Notes: a model not told the origin generated them from the letters alone. A stretch of 34,621 nucleotides of DNA from Colivivens sp963626085 (GCA_963626085.1 CAVFVJ010000025.1:1-34621); one strand, 5' to 3'. Positions 14,887 to 24,111 are shown, counted from the stretch's first letter. Numbers and translations are program-made.

Positions 14887-17250
14887 ATGAGACATACCGG
14901 AATTCAGTTAATTTGTGCAATTACCACAGTCTTTATTTTCAGTTGCCGTATGACAGCTCGCTCTTTTGTTGTGGAGGCAGGACAAGATGTGGGAATCAGT
15001 ATAGACACCACTACTGCTCCAGTAGTGAAGACTGCGTTTGAAATACTTCGTAAAGACTTGAAACGAGTACTTGATACCGATTTGTCGGTTTCAACCGACT
15101 CGCCTGTCATAGTGTGTGGAATAGACAATAAGCTGAATCGCCAGGGATTTCGGATTGAGGTGGACAGACAGGGGCGACTTATCATAAGCGGTGCCGATGC
15201 CCACGGACTGACATACGGACTACTTGAGGTGTCACGTATGGCAGGAGTGTCTCCATGGGAGTGGTGGGCTGACGCTCCAGTGCGTCCTATATCACACATG
15301 ATACTAAAAACAGGACTCGTAACGGAACAGTCACCGTCTGTGGAGTATCGAGGCATATTCATCAACGACGAGGATTGGGGCATGATGCCATGGAGTTGGC
15401 AAACAAATGACAAGTCTGAGAAAGGAGTGATTGGTCCGGGAACCTATTCACGTGTCTTTGAGTTGATGTTGCGTCTGCGTGCCAATTGTATCTGGCCAGC
15501 CATGCATGAGTGTACACGTCCCTTCTTCCTGACAGAAGGCAATAGGGAGGTGGCTCGACAGTACGGAATCTTTATCGGTGGGTCTCACTGTGAACCGATG
15601 GCTTGCTCTACAGCCAGGGAGTGGGGAATGAGAGGCGTGGGGCAGTACAACTATGTGACGAACTCAAAAGAGGTACGGACGTTCTGGACAGATCGTCTGA
15701 AAGAAGTGAAGGATATGGACATTCTCTATACCATCGGCATGAGAGGTGTACACGATGGTGGAATGGCTGGTGTGAAGACAAAAGAGGACAAGGTGAAGTG
15801 GCTGCAAAAGGTTATTGACGACCAGCGAGAGATGCTTGCTACTTATGTAGGCACTGATGTGGCGCAGATTCCACAGGTGTTCATACCTTACAAGGAAGTA
15901 CAGGAAATATACGACAACGGGTTGGATGTGCCCGATGACGTATGTCTGATGTGGTGTGACGACAATTACGGTTATATACGACATTTCCCAACTACTAAGG
16001 AGCAAAATCGGAAGGGCGGTAATGGCGTATACTACCATGCATCATACTGGGGTGCTCCACAAGATTATCTGTGGCTGGGTACATTCTCTCCTTCACTTCT
16101 GTTCGAGCAGATGTCAGAAGCATGGGACAGAGGAATCCAGCGTGTGTGGATATTGAATGTAGGCGACCTGAAGCCATTGGAATATCAGATGGAACTGTTT
16201 CTCGACATGGCATGGGATATAGATGCGGTAAAGAAGAAATGGACAAAAGGAAATGTGCATTTGGAGGATTTCCTTTGTCGTGAGTTCGGTAAGAAAGTCG
16301 GGAAGTCATTACTTCCCGTAATGACAGAACATTACAGGTTGGCATTCGTAAGAAAACCGGAGTTTATGGGTGGAACCAGAGTGTACGAGTCGGACAGAAA
16401 CGAGTGGTACAAGATTGTGGACTGTCCGTGGACAGACGAGTATGTAAATCAGCGTTTGGACTCGTATCAATCGTTAGAGGATGCCGTGGAACGGATTGGC
16501 AAAACACTTCCACGAGAATACGCGGATGTCTACTACCAGTTGGTGAAGTATCCAGTGCAGGCAGCAGCCGAGATGAACAAGAAATTCCTGTATGCGCAGA
16601 AAGCTCGACATACGGGTGACTCATCGTATTGGACTAAGAGCGATGCCGCATATGACAGTATAGTTAGTCTCACTCATATATATAATAAGGTGTTAAGCAA
16701 TGGCAAGTGGAACTACATGATGGATTTTCGTCCACGTGGCTTGTCTGTGTTTGATAAGGTGCCTCACCAACCTCAGTCTCCTGATTCTTCACGCCGTGCG
16801 GCAGTTACCTACGCCATTCCAACCAAACCTGTTGTTGTACTCAATGGCACAGATTTCAGAGGTGACTCCGGGTATGCATTTGGACTTGGACTTGAAGGGA
16901 AATCTGTTAAGATAGGGCAGGGTGGAGAGATTGCCGCCACGTTCTCTCTGGAGCGTAACATGAAAGTGGATTTGTTTTTGCGACTTCTTCCACGTTTCCC
17001 AGTAGAAGAGAACAATCAACTGAGACTTTCAGTAACTCTGGACGACAATGAGCCCATAGAGATTCCTTTCCAATCAGTCTACCATGGCGAACAGTGGAAG
17101 CAGGGCGTTATCCAGAACTACACCGAGCATTCGTTGGGTGTCATGAGTCTTGAAAGAGGTAAACACACAATCAGAATCAAGGCAGTCGACGATGGTGTGG
17201 TCTTCGACCAGTTACTGATAATGGATGCAGTTGAAGCCGAAAATAAATAA
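14887..17250 (+). CDS. Secreted alpha-glucuronidase, glycoside hydrolase family 115
   Basis: The 787-residue protein matches GH115 enzymes, which remove (4-O-methyl-)glucuronic acid from the side chains of glucuronoxylan or arabinogalactan. A hydrophobic N-terminal signal (about 7-20, ending IFSC) suggests export; the Cys could be a weak lipobox. Family blocks follow: an N-terminal mixed domain to about 155, EYRGIFINDEDWG opening the TIM barrel, RANCIWPAMHE, GGSHCEPM, IGMRGVHDGGM, MWCDDNYGYIRH, YWGAPQDYLWL and VWILNVGDLKPLE. A C-terminal beta domain spans about 670-785. It is at the short end for GH115. A TTG at 14878 is in frame but the ATG at 14887 is preferred. No other xylan genes adjoin it. 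Confidence 0.9.
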   Translation: MRHTGIQLICAITTVFIFSCRMTARSFVVEAGQDVGISIDTTTAPVVKTAFEILRKDLKRVLDTDLSVSTDSPVIVCGIDNKLNRQGFRIEVDRQGRLIISGADAHGLTYGLLEVSRMAGVSPWEWWADAPVRPISHMILKTGLVTEQSPSVEYRGIFINDEDWGMMPWSWQTNDKSEKGVIGPGTYSRVFELMLRLRANCIWPAMHECTRPFFLTEGNREVARQYGIFIGGSHCEPMACSTAREWGMRGVGQYNYVTNSKEVRTFWTDRLKEVKDMDILYTIGMRGVHDGGMAGVKTKEDKVKWLQKVIDDQREMLATYVGTDVAQIPQVFIPYKEVQEIYDNGLDVPDDVCLMWCDDNYGYIRHFPTTKEQNRKGGNGVYYHASYWGAPQDYLWLGTFSPSLLFEQMSEAWDRGIQRVWILNVGDLKPLEYQMELFLDMAWDIDAVKKKWTKGNVHLEDFLCREFGKKVGKSLLPVMTEHYRLAFVRKPEFMGGTRVYESDRNEWYKIVDCPWTDEYVNQRLDSYQSLEDAVERIGKTLPREYADVYYQLVKYPVQAAAEMNKKFLYAQKARHTGDSSYWTKSDAAYDSIVSLTHIYNKVLSNGKWNYMMDFRPRGLSVFDKVPHQPQSPDSSRRAAVTYAIPTKPVVVLNGTDFRGDSGYAFGLGLEGKSVKIGQGGEIAATFSLERNMKVDLFLRLLPRFPVEENNQLRLSVTLDDNEPIEIPFQSVYHGEQWKQGVIQNYTEHSLGVMSLERGKHTIRIKAVDDGVVFDQLLIMDAVEAENK

Positions 17251-17283
17251 GGTTAGAGAAATAGTTTTTCCCAGTTAGGGATA

Positions 17284-17312
17284 TTTGTTCTGCTTTTTTC
17301 TTCGTAAATTTG
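17284..17312 (+). promoter_or_regulatory. Promoter of dnaX
   Basis: TTTG (17284-17287), a 17-nt spacer and TAAATTTG (17305-17312) fit the Bacteroidetes consensus with a slightly short spacer. The dnaX ATG is 28 nt downstream. Confidence 0.6.
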
Positions 17313-17340
17313 CAATCGATTAGATTAACACGTATTTTAC

Positions 17341-19077
17341 ATGGATAATTACATAGTATCTGCCAGAAAATACCGTCCGATGACCTTCGACTCAGTTGTG
17401 GGACAGTCGGCACTCACCACAACGCTGATGAAGTCTATCCAGACGGGACACTTGGCACATGCATATCTGTTTTGCGGACCGCGCGGAGTGGGAAAAACCA
17501 CTTGTGCGCGTATATTTGCAAAGACCATCAATTGCCTGTCGCCCAAGCCAGATGGAGAGGCGTGTGGCGAGTGTGAATCTTGCAAAGCATTCAATGAACA
17601 ACGGTCACTGAATATATATGAGCTTGATGCCGCCTCCAACAACGGTGTTGAGGAGATAAAGAAACTCATCGAACAAACTCGTATACCGCCACAGGTAGGC
17701 AAGTACAAGGTGTTCATAATCGATGAGGTTCACATGTTGTCGAATGCAGCTTTCAATGCCTTCCTGAAGACATTGGAAGAACCGCCTCACTATGTGATTT
17801 TTATTCTGGCCACAACAGAAAAGCACAAGTTGTTACCAACAATCCTCAGCCGTTGTCAGATATACGACTTCAACCGCATGAACATACAGGATACGGTGGC
17901 ACACCTGCAGAATGTGGCTGAGAAAGAAGGAATAACCGCAGAACCAGCTGCTTTGCAAGTGATTGCAGAAAAAGCTGACGGTGGAATGCGTGATGCACTG
18001 TCCATCTTCGATCAAGTGGCAGCGTTCTGCAGTGGCAACATAACCTACAAACAAACCATCGATAACTTGAATGTACTCGATTATGACTACTACTTCAAGT
18101 TAGTCGATTTCTTCCTCGAATGTAAGATTCCAGAGGTGATTGCGACCTACAACGATATTGTAAGCAAGGGATTTGAGGGCAATCATTTCATAAACGGACT
18201 CAACTCCCATTTCAGGAACTTGTTACTGTGCCGCGACAAACAGACGACACAGTTGATGGATGTCAGTCAGGAGGTACAGGCACGCTATTATGAACAGTCG
18301 TCCAAGTGTAAGCCACAGTTCATATACAGAGCCATCCGCAAGTGTACAGACTGTGACTTGAACTACAAGATGAGTCAGAACAAACGCTTGCTTGTAGAAA
18401 TAACACTTATCGAGATTGCCCAACTGACTCAAGACGACGGTGCTTCCTCGGGGCTTCGCCCTACGAAGCGACTTAAACCCATATTCAATGAGGCTTCTGC
18501 GAAGCAGACTGTAACAGTTGCCTCAACCCCAAATGCCACGCCTGTGGCTCGTGCTGTTTCTTCACGTCCGAAGCCGGTGACTCCACCCACAAAGTCTTCA
18601 AGTGTGATGACAAGTGTCTCCATCCGTTCATTTGCCTCCGCCGGCTCGGGTGTCGTTAGTGAACCGTCCACTGCCACCAAGACTCCAAACTCCAGTGAGA
18701 CAAGAGACGTTGACCCAAATGCCAAGCTCGACTTGATAAGGCTCATGACAGAGATAAAGATTTACGCAGGCGAACTTGACAACTCACATATCGGTATGAA
18801 AAGCCGTCTGATGAGAATCGCCCCATCTCTGATAAATGACAATACATTCGGGTTTGTGGCGGACAATCCGTTGGTCCGGAAAGAGTTTGAGGAACTCGCA
18901 CCCAGACTCACATCGTACCTCGAAAGAAAGTTCCGGATGGCAAAGGTAAACATGCAAATCTCGGTAACTGAATTCAAGCAGAAAACGAAACTGACAAAGT
19001 CACAATTGTTCACTAAGATGAAAGAAAAGAACCCGGCACTGGCAATTCTTGAGAAAGAAATGCAACTTCACTTCTAA
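17341..19077 (+). CDS. dnaX: DNA polymerase III subunit gamma/tau (DnaX)
   Basis: The 578-residue clamp-loader ATPase loads the beta sliding clamp and organises the replisome. It has Walker A GPRGVGKT (46-53), the zinc-binding cysteines at 65, 75, 78 and 81, Walker B IIDEVHML, the sensor-1 region FILATTEKHKL, and the arginine-finger SRC motif (LSRCQIYDF). A Ser/Thr/Pro-rich linker (about 385-460) separates the AAA+ core from a C-terminal tau-like domain. No A6G-type slippery run is seen, so a shorter gamma form made by frameshifting is not supported here. Confidence 0.96.
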   Translation: MDNYIVSARKYRPMTFDSVVGQSALTTTLMKSIQTGHLAHAYLFCGPRGVGKTTCARIFAKTINCLSPKPDGEACGECESCKAFNEQRSLNIYELDAASNNGVEEIKKLIEQTRIPPQVGKYKVFIIDEVHMLSNAAFNAFLKTLEEPPHYVIFILATTEKHKLLPTILSRCQIYDFNRMNIQDTVAHLQNVAEKEGITAEPAALQVIAEKADGGMRDALSIFDQVAAFCSGNITYKQTIDNLNVLDYDYYFKLVDFFLECKIPEVIATYNDIVSKGFEGNHFINGLNSHFRNLLLCRDKQTTQLMDVSQEVQARYYEQSSKCKPQFIYRAIRKCTDCDLNYKMSQNKRLLVEITLIEIAQLTQDDGASSGLRPTKRLKPIFNEASAKQTVTVASTPNATPVARAVSSRPKPVTPPTKSSSVMTSVSIRSFASAGSGVVSEPSTATKTPNSSETRDVDPNAKLDLIRLMTEIKIYAGELDNSHIGMKSRLMRIAPSLINDNTFGFVADNPLVRKEFEELAPRLTSYLERKFRMAKVNMQISVTEFKQKTKLTKSQLFTKMKEKNPALAILEKEMQLHF

Positions 19078-19095
19078 AAATTTGGTCGGTAGAAT

Positions 19096-19103
19096 TAGTT
19101 TTG
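19096..19103 (+). promoter_or_regulatory. -7 box of the divIC-like gene
   Basis: TAGTTTTG fits TAnnTTTG, in the gap after dnaX and 44 nt before the ATG. TTTG at 19081-19084 lies 11 nt upstream of it; a -33 element at the normal distance is not seen. Confidence 0.4.
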
Positions 19104-19147
19104 CTAACTTCGCTGCGAATTTGATACGGCAATCATTAACGACTGGA

Positions 19148-19444
19148 ATGAAACATACATTCAGACACTATCTGTTGAGATACAAATATGTAATATCGAT
19201 CGCTGTCTTTGTCGTATTCATTGGTTTCGTTGGAGACCATTGTCTGATTCGGCGCATATCGCAAAGAAATGAAATACAAGAACTCAAACACGAAATAAGT
19301 ACACAGAAAAAGACTTACAATAAGGACAAGAACGAATTAAACAAAATCAAGAACAATCCCGAAGCTGTGAAGCGGGTGGCTCATGAGAAATATTACATGA
19401 AGAGCGAAGATGAGGATATCTTTGTGATTGACGAGAGTGAGTAA
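19148..19444 (+). CDS. DivIC/FtsB-like septum formation initiator protein
   Basis: The 98-residue protein has one membrane helix (about 14-33, VISIAVFVVFIGFVG), a charged coiled coil (about 38-72), and the family end motif NPEAVKRVAHEKYYMKSEDE followed by DIFVI. FtsB/DivIC proteins sit in the inner membrane with their coil in the periplasm, linking FtsQ/DivIB and FtsL during cell division. I chose the ATG at 19148 because it puts a short positive stretch directly before the helix; an upstream ATG at 19049 would overlap the dnaX end and adds residues with no family match. It is followed 9 nt later by the membrane protein gene. Confidence 0.88.
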   Translation: MKHTFRHYLLRYKYVISIAVFVVFIGFVGDHCLIRRISQRNEIQELKHEISTQKKTYNKDKNELNKIKNNPEAVKRVAHEKYYMKSEDEDIFVIDESE

Positions 19445-19453
19445 CAATTGTAA

Positions 19454-19849
19454 ATGGACAGGAAAAAGATTTTGACAAGCATCACCAATATTGGTGAGTT
19501 GTTGGTTGTTTTAGGTGCCTCCCTTTGGATTACACGTTTGACTTTTACTGAATACATATTCACGATAGGAGTTGTGCTGTTTGTTGCATGCCGTCTTATG
19601 GAAAGACATGAGGACTCAAGCAACACAGCCCTCAAACGTCTGTATGTACAGCGGATACTGGGTAGCGTGATGCTTATCCTGTCAGCCTCGTTCATGCTTT
19701 TCCATTCCCAGCTCAATGGCTTTGTTATCAGCGACTATGTGGTACATGTCACGCCTGCAGCATGGCTGGTGCCTTTCATGATATTTGCAGTAATAGAAAT
19801 TTATACGGCATTCCGCATCCCTGCGGAACAAAAAAAAGACTTACAATGA
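19454..19849 (+). CDS. Small four-helix membrane protein of unknown function
   Basis: The 131-residue protein has four predicted membrane helices (about 13-28, 30-46, 69-88 and 95-119) joined by short loops, with a basic loop (RLMERHEDSSNTALKRL) between the second and third. I do not recognise a characterised family. It is placed tightly between the divIC-like gene (9 nt) and purB, whose ATG overlaps its TGA stop as ATGA (19846-19849). This argues for translational coupling and a real gene. Confidence 0.8.
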   Translation: MDRKKILTSITNIGELLVVLGASLWITRLTFTEYIFTIGVVLFVACRLMERHEDSSNTALKRLYVQRILGSVMLILSASFMLFHSQLNGFVISDYVVHVTPAAWLVPFMIFAVIEIYTAFRIPAEQKKDLQ

Positions 19850-21183
19850 TTTTATCAAATCTCACAGCGGTAACGCCGATAGACGGACGTTACGGATCAA
19901 AGACAAACTGTCTTGCACCTTACTTCTCTGAATATGCACTGATACAGTACCGTGTCAGGGTGGAAATAGAGTACTTCATCACTCTTACCGCTTTCCTTCA
20001 TGTCTTCGATGTGACAAAAGTGGAAGACGACTTGCGTGACATCTACAGAAAGTTCTCGCTGAAAGATGCCGAGAGGGTAAAGGAGATAGAGAAGACAACC
20101 AATCACGATGTGAAGGCTGTTGAATACTTCATTAAGGAGAAGTTCGACGAGATAGGCGGACTTGAATCATACAAGGAGTTTATCCACTTCGGTCTCACCA
20201 GTCAGGACATTAACAACACCAGTGTGCCACTGTCTATCAAAGAGGCTCTGACGGATGTCTATTATCCCATGCTGGAGGAACTGATAGGACAGCTGAAAGA
20301 TTATGCTGAAGAGTGGAAGGATGTGCCGATGTTGGCAAAGACACATGGGCAGCCTGCGTCACCAACACGACTGGGTAAAGAGATTCAAGTGTTTGTGTAC
20401 CGACTGACAGAGCAACTCAATCAGTTGAAAGCATGCAAGATAACAGCTAAGTTCGGTGGGGCTACAGGTAACTACAACGCCCATCATGTGGCATATCCGG
20501 ATCTTGACTGGAAGGAGTTCGGAAATAAATTTGTAAGTGAACGTCTTGGACTTGAACGGGAACAGTGGACTACACAGATAAGTAACTACGACAACCTCGG
20601 TGCTGTGTTCAATGCCATGAATCGCATCAACACAATAATGATAGACCTCGACCGTGATTTCTGGATGTATGTATCCATGGAGTACTTCAAGCAGAAGATA
20701 AAAGAGGGTGAGGTAGGTTCAAGTGCAATGCCACATAAGGTCAACCCGATTGACTTTGAGAATTCTGAAGGCAACTTGGGCATCGCCAATGCTGTACTTA
20801 TCCATCTTGCGAACAAACTGCCGGTATCACGACTACAACGCGACTTGACCGACTCTACCGTCCTACGTAACGTTGGTGTTCCGATAGGTCATATGGTCAT
20901 CGCACTGCAGAGTACACTCAAAGGTTTGCGTAAGCTACTCATAAACAAGGCAGCTATCCAGTACGACCTCGACAACTGTTGGGCTGTGTGCGCCGAGGGC
21001 ATACAAACCATACTGCGTAGGGAAGGTTATCCAAAACCTTATGAGACGCTGAAGGCACTGACACGTACAAACAAGAATATTACAGAAGAAAGTATCAGAC
21101 AATTTATAGATGAACTGAATGTGAGTGACAGTGTGAAAGATGAACTTAGGAAAATCACACCAACTTCCTACTTTGGAATGTAG
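19846..21183 (+). CDS. purB: Adenylosuccinate lyase (PurB)
   Basis: The 445-residue lyase cleaves SAICAR to AICAR and adenylosuccinate to AMP in purine synthesis. It has the N-terminal TPIDGRYG, the EKTTNHDVKAVEYF His segment, FGLTSQDINNT, AKTHGQPASPT, and the fumarase-superfamily signature loop SSAMPHKVNPIDFEN. The start at 19846 puts the usual LTAVTPIDGRY at the terminus; an in-frame ATG at 19762 would read through the end of the preceding gene in another frame and is not conserved-looking. The ATGA overlap couples it to the membrane protein gene. Confidence 0.96.
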   Translation: MILSNLTAVTPIDGRYGSKTNCLAPYFSEYALIQYRVRVEIEYFITLTAFLHVFDVTKVEDDLRDIYRKFSLKDAERVKEIEKTTNHDVKAVEYFIKEKFDEIGGLESYKEFIHFGLTSQDINNTSVPLSIKEALTDVYYPMLEELIGQLKDYAEEWKDVPMLAKTHGQPASPTRLGKEIQVFVYRLTEQLNQLKACKITAKFGGATGNYNAHHVAYPDLDWKEFGNKFVSERLGLEREQWTTQISNYDNLGAVFNAMNRINTIMIDLDRDFWMYVSMEYFKQKIKEGEVGSSAMPHKVNPIDFENSEGNLGIANAVLIHLANKLPVSRLQRDLTDSTVLRNVGVPIGHMVIALQSTLKGLRKLLINKAAIQYDLDNCWAVCAEGIQTILRREGYPKPYETLKALTRTNKNITEESIRQFIDELNVSDSVKDELRKITPTSYFGM

Positions 21184-21263
21184 TCGTCACATCACTTAGA
21201 CAATCAATGGCAAATAATTTTATGTGAATAAAAGCAATAGTCAAACAACAAAACATCAAATTT

Positions 21264-22577
21264 ATGGAGAATGAGAATCGGCAGGAGAATGCCAATGAAA
21301 AACGTCCTCACCGTCCACGTTTCACAAAAGACGCTCGCTCTTACAGCGCAAACGGGAACTCGGGCGAACATGTAGCGTACCGCTCATCAGGAGGTTATGA
21401 ACAGCGCAACAACGGTGAACATCGTCAGTACAACAATTACAATAACTACAATAACAACCGTCAAGAAGGAGGTTACAATAATAACCGTCAAGGTGGCTAC
21501 AACAACCGTCAGGGCCAGCAAGGCGGTGGTTATGGCAATAACCGTCAGGGTGGTTACAGCAACCGTCAGGGCGGAGGCTACAACAATAACCGTCAAGAAG
21601 GAGGCTACAGTAATAACCGCCAAGGCAGTTACAATAACCGTCAAGGTCAACAGGGTGGCTATAACAATAATCGTCAAGGAGGTTACAGCAACAACCGCTA
21701 TGGTCAGCAAGGCGGTTATAACAACAGACAGGGCGGCTACAACAACCGTCGTCCGGGTGGTTCCGGCATGTTTCGTCAACAGGGCTCATATAACCCTAAC
21801 GCAAAGTACAGCCAAAAAAAGCAGATTGAGTACAAGGAGTTCCTTGAGGACCCCAATGCTCCAATCCGCTTGAACAAGTTCCTCGCAAATGCAGGCGTAT
21901 GTTCACGCCGTGAGGCAGACGAGTTCATCCAGGCTGGTGTTGTCAAGGTAAATGGTGAGGTGGTGACCGAACTTGGAACCAAAGTGAACCGTACAGACCA
22001 GATCCATTTCCACGACCAACTGGTGAGTCTTGAAAAGAAGGTGTATGTGATTCTTAACAAACCGAAGGATTATGTGACTACGTCCGATGACCCACAAGCT
22101 CGCAAGACCGTCATGGACTTGGTGCGCAACTGCTGCCGTGAACGTATCTATCCTGTAGGGCGACTCGACCGCAACACCACTGGTGTACTCTTGTTCACCA
22201 ATGATGGAGAACTGGCTTCAAAACTCACTCACCCGAAGTACCTGAAGAAGAAGATCTATCATGTCTATCTCGACAAGAACTGTACTTCTGCCGATATACA
22301 GCAGATTGCGGATGGAGTGACCCTTGAGGACGGTGTAATCCGTGCTGATGCAATCAGTTATGCTAGCGACACAGACCACAAGCAGGTAGGCATCGAGATT
22401 CACTCAGGCAAGAACCGTATTGTACGCCGTATATTCGAGGCTCTCGGTTACCGTGTCATCAGACTAGACCGTGTGATGTTCGCTGGACTTACAAAGAAAG
22501 GACTGAAACGTGGCGACTGGCGTTTCCTTACAGAACAGGAAGTGGCAATGCTGCATATGAACACACAGGATGCTTAA
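21264..22577 (+). CDS. rluB: RsuA/RluB-family pseudouridine synthase with an Asn/Gln/Gly/Arg/Tyr repeat tail
   Basis: The 437-residue protein has an N-terminal low-complexity tail (about 53-175) built of repeats such as GGYNNNRQ and GGYSNNRQ, almost without acidic or hydrophobic residues. It then has an S4 RNA-binding domain (about 201-248, RLNKFLANAGVCSRREAD) and a pseudouridine synthase domain with the catalytic Asp302 in VGRLDRNTTGVLLFTNDGE and KNRIVRRIFEALGY. The catalytic half is full length and probably modifies a uridine in 23S rRNA (RluB-like) or 16S rRNA (RsuA-like); the target cannot be fixed from sequence. The tail is presumably disordered and RNA-binding. asnS follows after 21 nt. 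Confidence 0.92.
   Translation: MENENRQENANEKRPHRPRFTKDARSYSANGNSGEHVAYRSSGGYEQRNNGEHRQYNNYNNYNNNRQEGGYNNNRQGGYNNRQGQQGGGYGNNRQGGYSNRQGGGYNNNRQEGGYSNNRQGSYNNRQGQQGGYNNNRQGGYSNNRYGQQGGYNNRQGGYNNRRPGGSGMFRQQGSYNPNAKYSQKKQIEYKEFLEDPNAPIRLNKFLANAGVCSRREADEFIQAGVVKVNGEVVTELGTKVNRTDQIHFHDQLVSLEKKVYVILNKPKDYVTTSDDPQARKTVMDLVRNCCRERIYPVGRLDRNTTGVLLFTNDGELASKLTHPKYLKKKIYHVYLDKNCTSADIQQIADGVTLEDGVIRADAISYASDTDHKQVGIEIHSGKNRIVRRIFEALGYRVIRLDRVMFAGLTKKGLKRGDWRFLTEQEVAMLHMNTQDA
21420..21785 (+). repeat. In-frame coding repeats of the Asn/Gln/Gly/Arg/Tyr tail
   Basis: Variants of GGTTACAACAAYCGTCARGG recur many times in frame. Units vary in length by whole codons and in third positions, so the array has been kept as protein while changing at the DNA level. 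It is a candidate for length variation between strains. Confidence 0.85.
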
Positions 22578-22598
22578 TACATAAAACAGAGGCTTAAG

Positions 22599-24020
22599 AT
22601 GAAACGAACAAAGATAGTTGACTTACTGCAACGTACTGACTACGGTGCAGAAGTATGTGTGAAAGGATGGGTTCGGACTAAGCGTGGAAGTAAGTCTGTC
22701 AATTTCATTGCTCTGAATGACGGTTCTACCATCAACAATGTTCAAGTTGTTGCGAGTGTGGATAACTTCGACCCCGAGATGATGAAACTTATCACCACAG
22801 GTGCTTGTCTTGCCGTAGAGGGTACTATGGTGCAGAGTATAGGTTCAGGGCAGGCGGTGGAGGTACAGGCTACCGACATCAAGGTGCTTGGTGCATGTCC
22901 GTCTGACTATCCGATGCAGAAGAAGGGACAGAGCTTTGAGTATATGCGTCAGTATGCGCACCTCAGATTGCGCACCAACACGTTCGGGGCTGTCATGCGT
23001 ATACGTCACAATATGGCGATGGCAATCCATTCTTATTTTCATGAACACGGATTCTTTTATTTCAATACTCCTATCATCACCGCTTCCGACTGTGAGGGCG
23101 CTGGTCAGATGTTTCAGGTTACGACCAAGAATCTCTATGACCTGAAGAAGGACGAGAACGGTGCTATCATCTATGATGACGACTTCTTTGGAAAACAGGC
23201 ATCCCTCACCGTAAGCGGACAGTTGGAAGGTGAGTTGGGTGCTACTGCTCTCGGACAGATATACACGTTCGGACCTACGTTCCGTGCTGAAAACAGTAAT
23301 ACTCCACGACATCTGGCTGAGTTCTGGATGATCGAACCAGAGGTGGCTTTCATTGACCTGCCTGAGTTGATGGATCTTGAAGAGGATTTCATCAAGTACT
23401 GTGTACGCTGGGCATTGGACAACTGTAAGGATGATTTGGCATTCCTCAACAAGATGATTGACAACGGACTCATTGAACGTCTTGAAGGTGTGATCAAAGA
23501 AGATTTCGTACGTTTGCCCTACACTGAGGGTATTGAAATCTTGCATCAGGCAATCAAGAACGGCAAGAAGTTCGAGTTCCCTTGTGAGTGGGGCGATGAC
23601 CTTGCGTCTGAGCATGAACGTTACCTGGTGGAGGAGCATTTCAAGAAGCCTGTCATCATGACCAATTATCCGAAGAAGATAAAGGCGTTCTACATGAAGA
23701 AGGACGACCAAAAACCGGTTTATGAAGGAAAGGAGATGGAGGAAACAGTCCAGGGTACTGATGTGTTGTTCCCACAGATAGGCGAGATTATTGGTGGTTC
23801 TGTACGTGAAGAAGACTACGATAAACTGATGGAGGAGATAACAGAACGTAAGATTCCGATGAAGGACATGTGGTGGTATCTTGACACTCGTAAGTTCGGA
23901 ACCTGTCCTCATGGCGGTTTCGGTCTTGGCTTCGAGCGTCTCATCCTCTTCGTGACGGGAATGCAGAACATCCGTGATGTCATTCCGTTCCCACGTACTC
24001 CAAAGACTGCTGAGTTCTAA
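22599..24020 (+). CDS. asnS: Asparaginyl-tRNA synthetase (AsnS)
   Basis: The 473-residue class IIb synthetase charges tRNA-Asn with asparagine. It has an N-terminal OB-fold anticodon-binding domain (about 15-110, VCVKGWVRTKRGSKSVNFIAL), motif 1 near NTPIITASDCEGAGQMF, motif 2 FRAENSNTPRHLAEFWMIEPEV, and motif 3 GGFGLGFERLILF near the end. The HLAEFWMIEPE form is typical of AsnS rather than AspS. It lies 21 nt after the pseudouridine synthase gene and is closed by a hairpin terminator. Confidence 0.97.
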   Translation: MKRTKIVDLLQRTDYGAEVCVKGWVRTKRGSKSVNFIALNDGSTINNVQVVASVDNFDPEMMKLITTGACLAVEGTMVQSIGSGQAVEVQATDIKVLGACPSDYPMQKKGQSFEYMRQYAHLRLRTNTFGAVMRIRHNMAMAIHSYFHEHGFFYFNTPIITASDCEGAGQMFQVTTKNLYDLKKDENGAIIYDDDFFGKQASLTVSGQLEGELGATALGQIYTFGPTFRAENSNTPRHLAEFWMIEPEVAFIDLPELMDLEEDFIKYCVRWALDNCKDDLAFLNKMIDNGLIERLEGVIKEDFVRLPYTEGIEILHQAIKNGKKFEFPCEWGDDLASEHERYLVEEHFKKPVIMTNYPKKIKAFYMKKDDQKPVYEGKEMEETVQGTDVLFPQIGEIIGGSVREEDYDKLMEEITERKIPMKDMWWYLDTRKFGTCPHGGFGLGFERLILFVTGMQNIRDVIPFPRTPKTAEF

Positions 24021-24030
24021 CTCGCATAAT

Positions 24031-24097
24031 ACAAAAATGCAGTGCGTCGCATCTGCCTCCGTACCTCGGGCGGCTCATGCGACGCACTGCTTTTTGT
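24031..24097. terminator. Bidirectional terminator between asnS and the GH35 gene
   Basis: A perfect 14-bp stem (24039-24052 with 24077-24090) is extended by ACAAAAA and TTTTTGT flanks with one bulged T, giving a U tract in either direction. The 24-nt loop is GC-rich and could fold further. It separates two convergent genes. Confidence 0.9.
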
Positions 24098-24111
24098 ATA
24101 TCTGCCTGTTG

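Noticed and set aside
11742..17250. A polysaccharide utilisation locus
   Set aside because: There is no SusD-like lipoprotein, no hybrid two-component or ECF regulator, and the outer-membrane protein is divergent from, not in line with, the GH115 gene.
17341..19077. Programmed frameshift in dnaX giving a gamma form
   Set aside because: No A6G or similar slippery heptamer was seen in the gene; the longest A runs noticed were five.
22845..23912. 355-codon minus-strand frame opposite asnS
   Set aside because: It is antisense to the class II synthetase motifs, with no promoter or family match.
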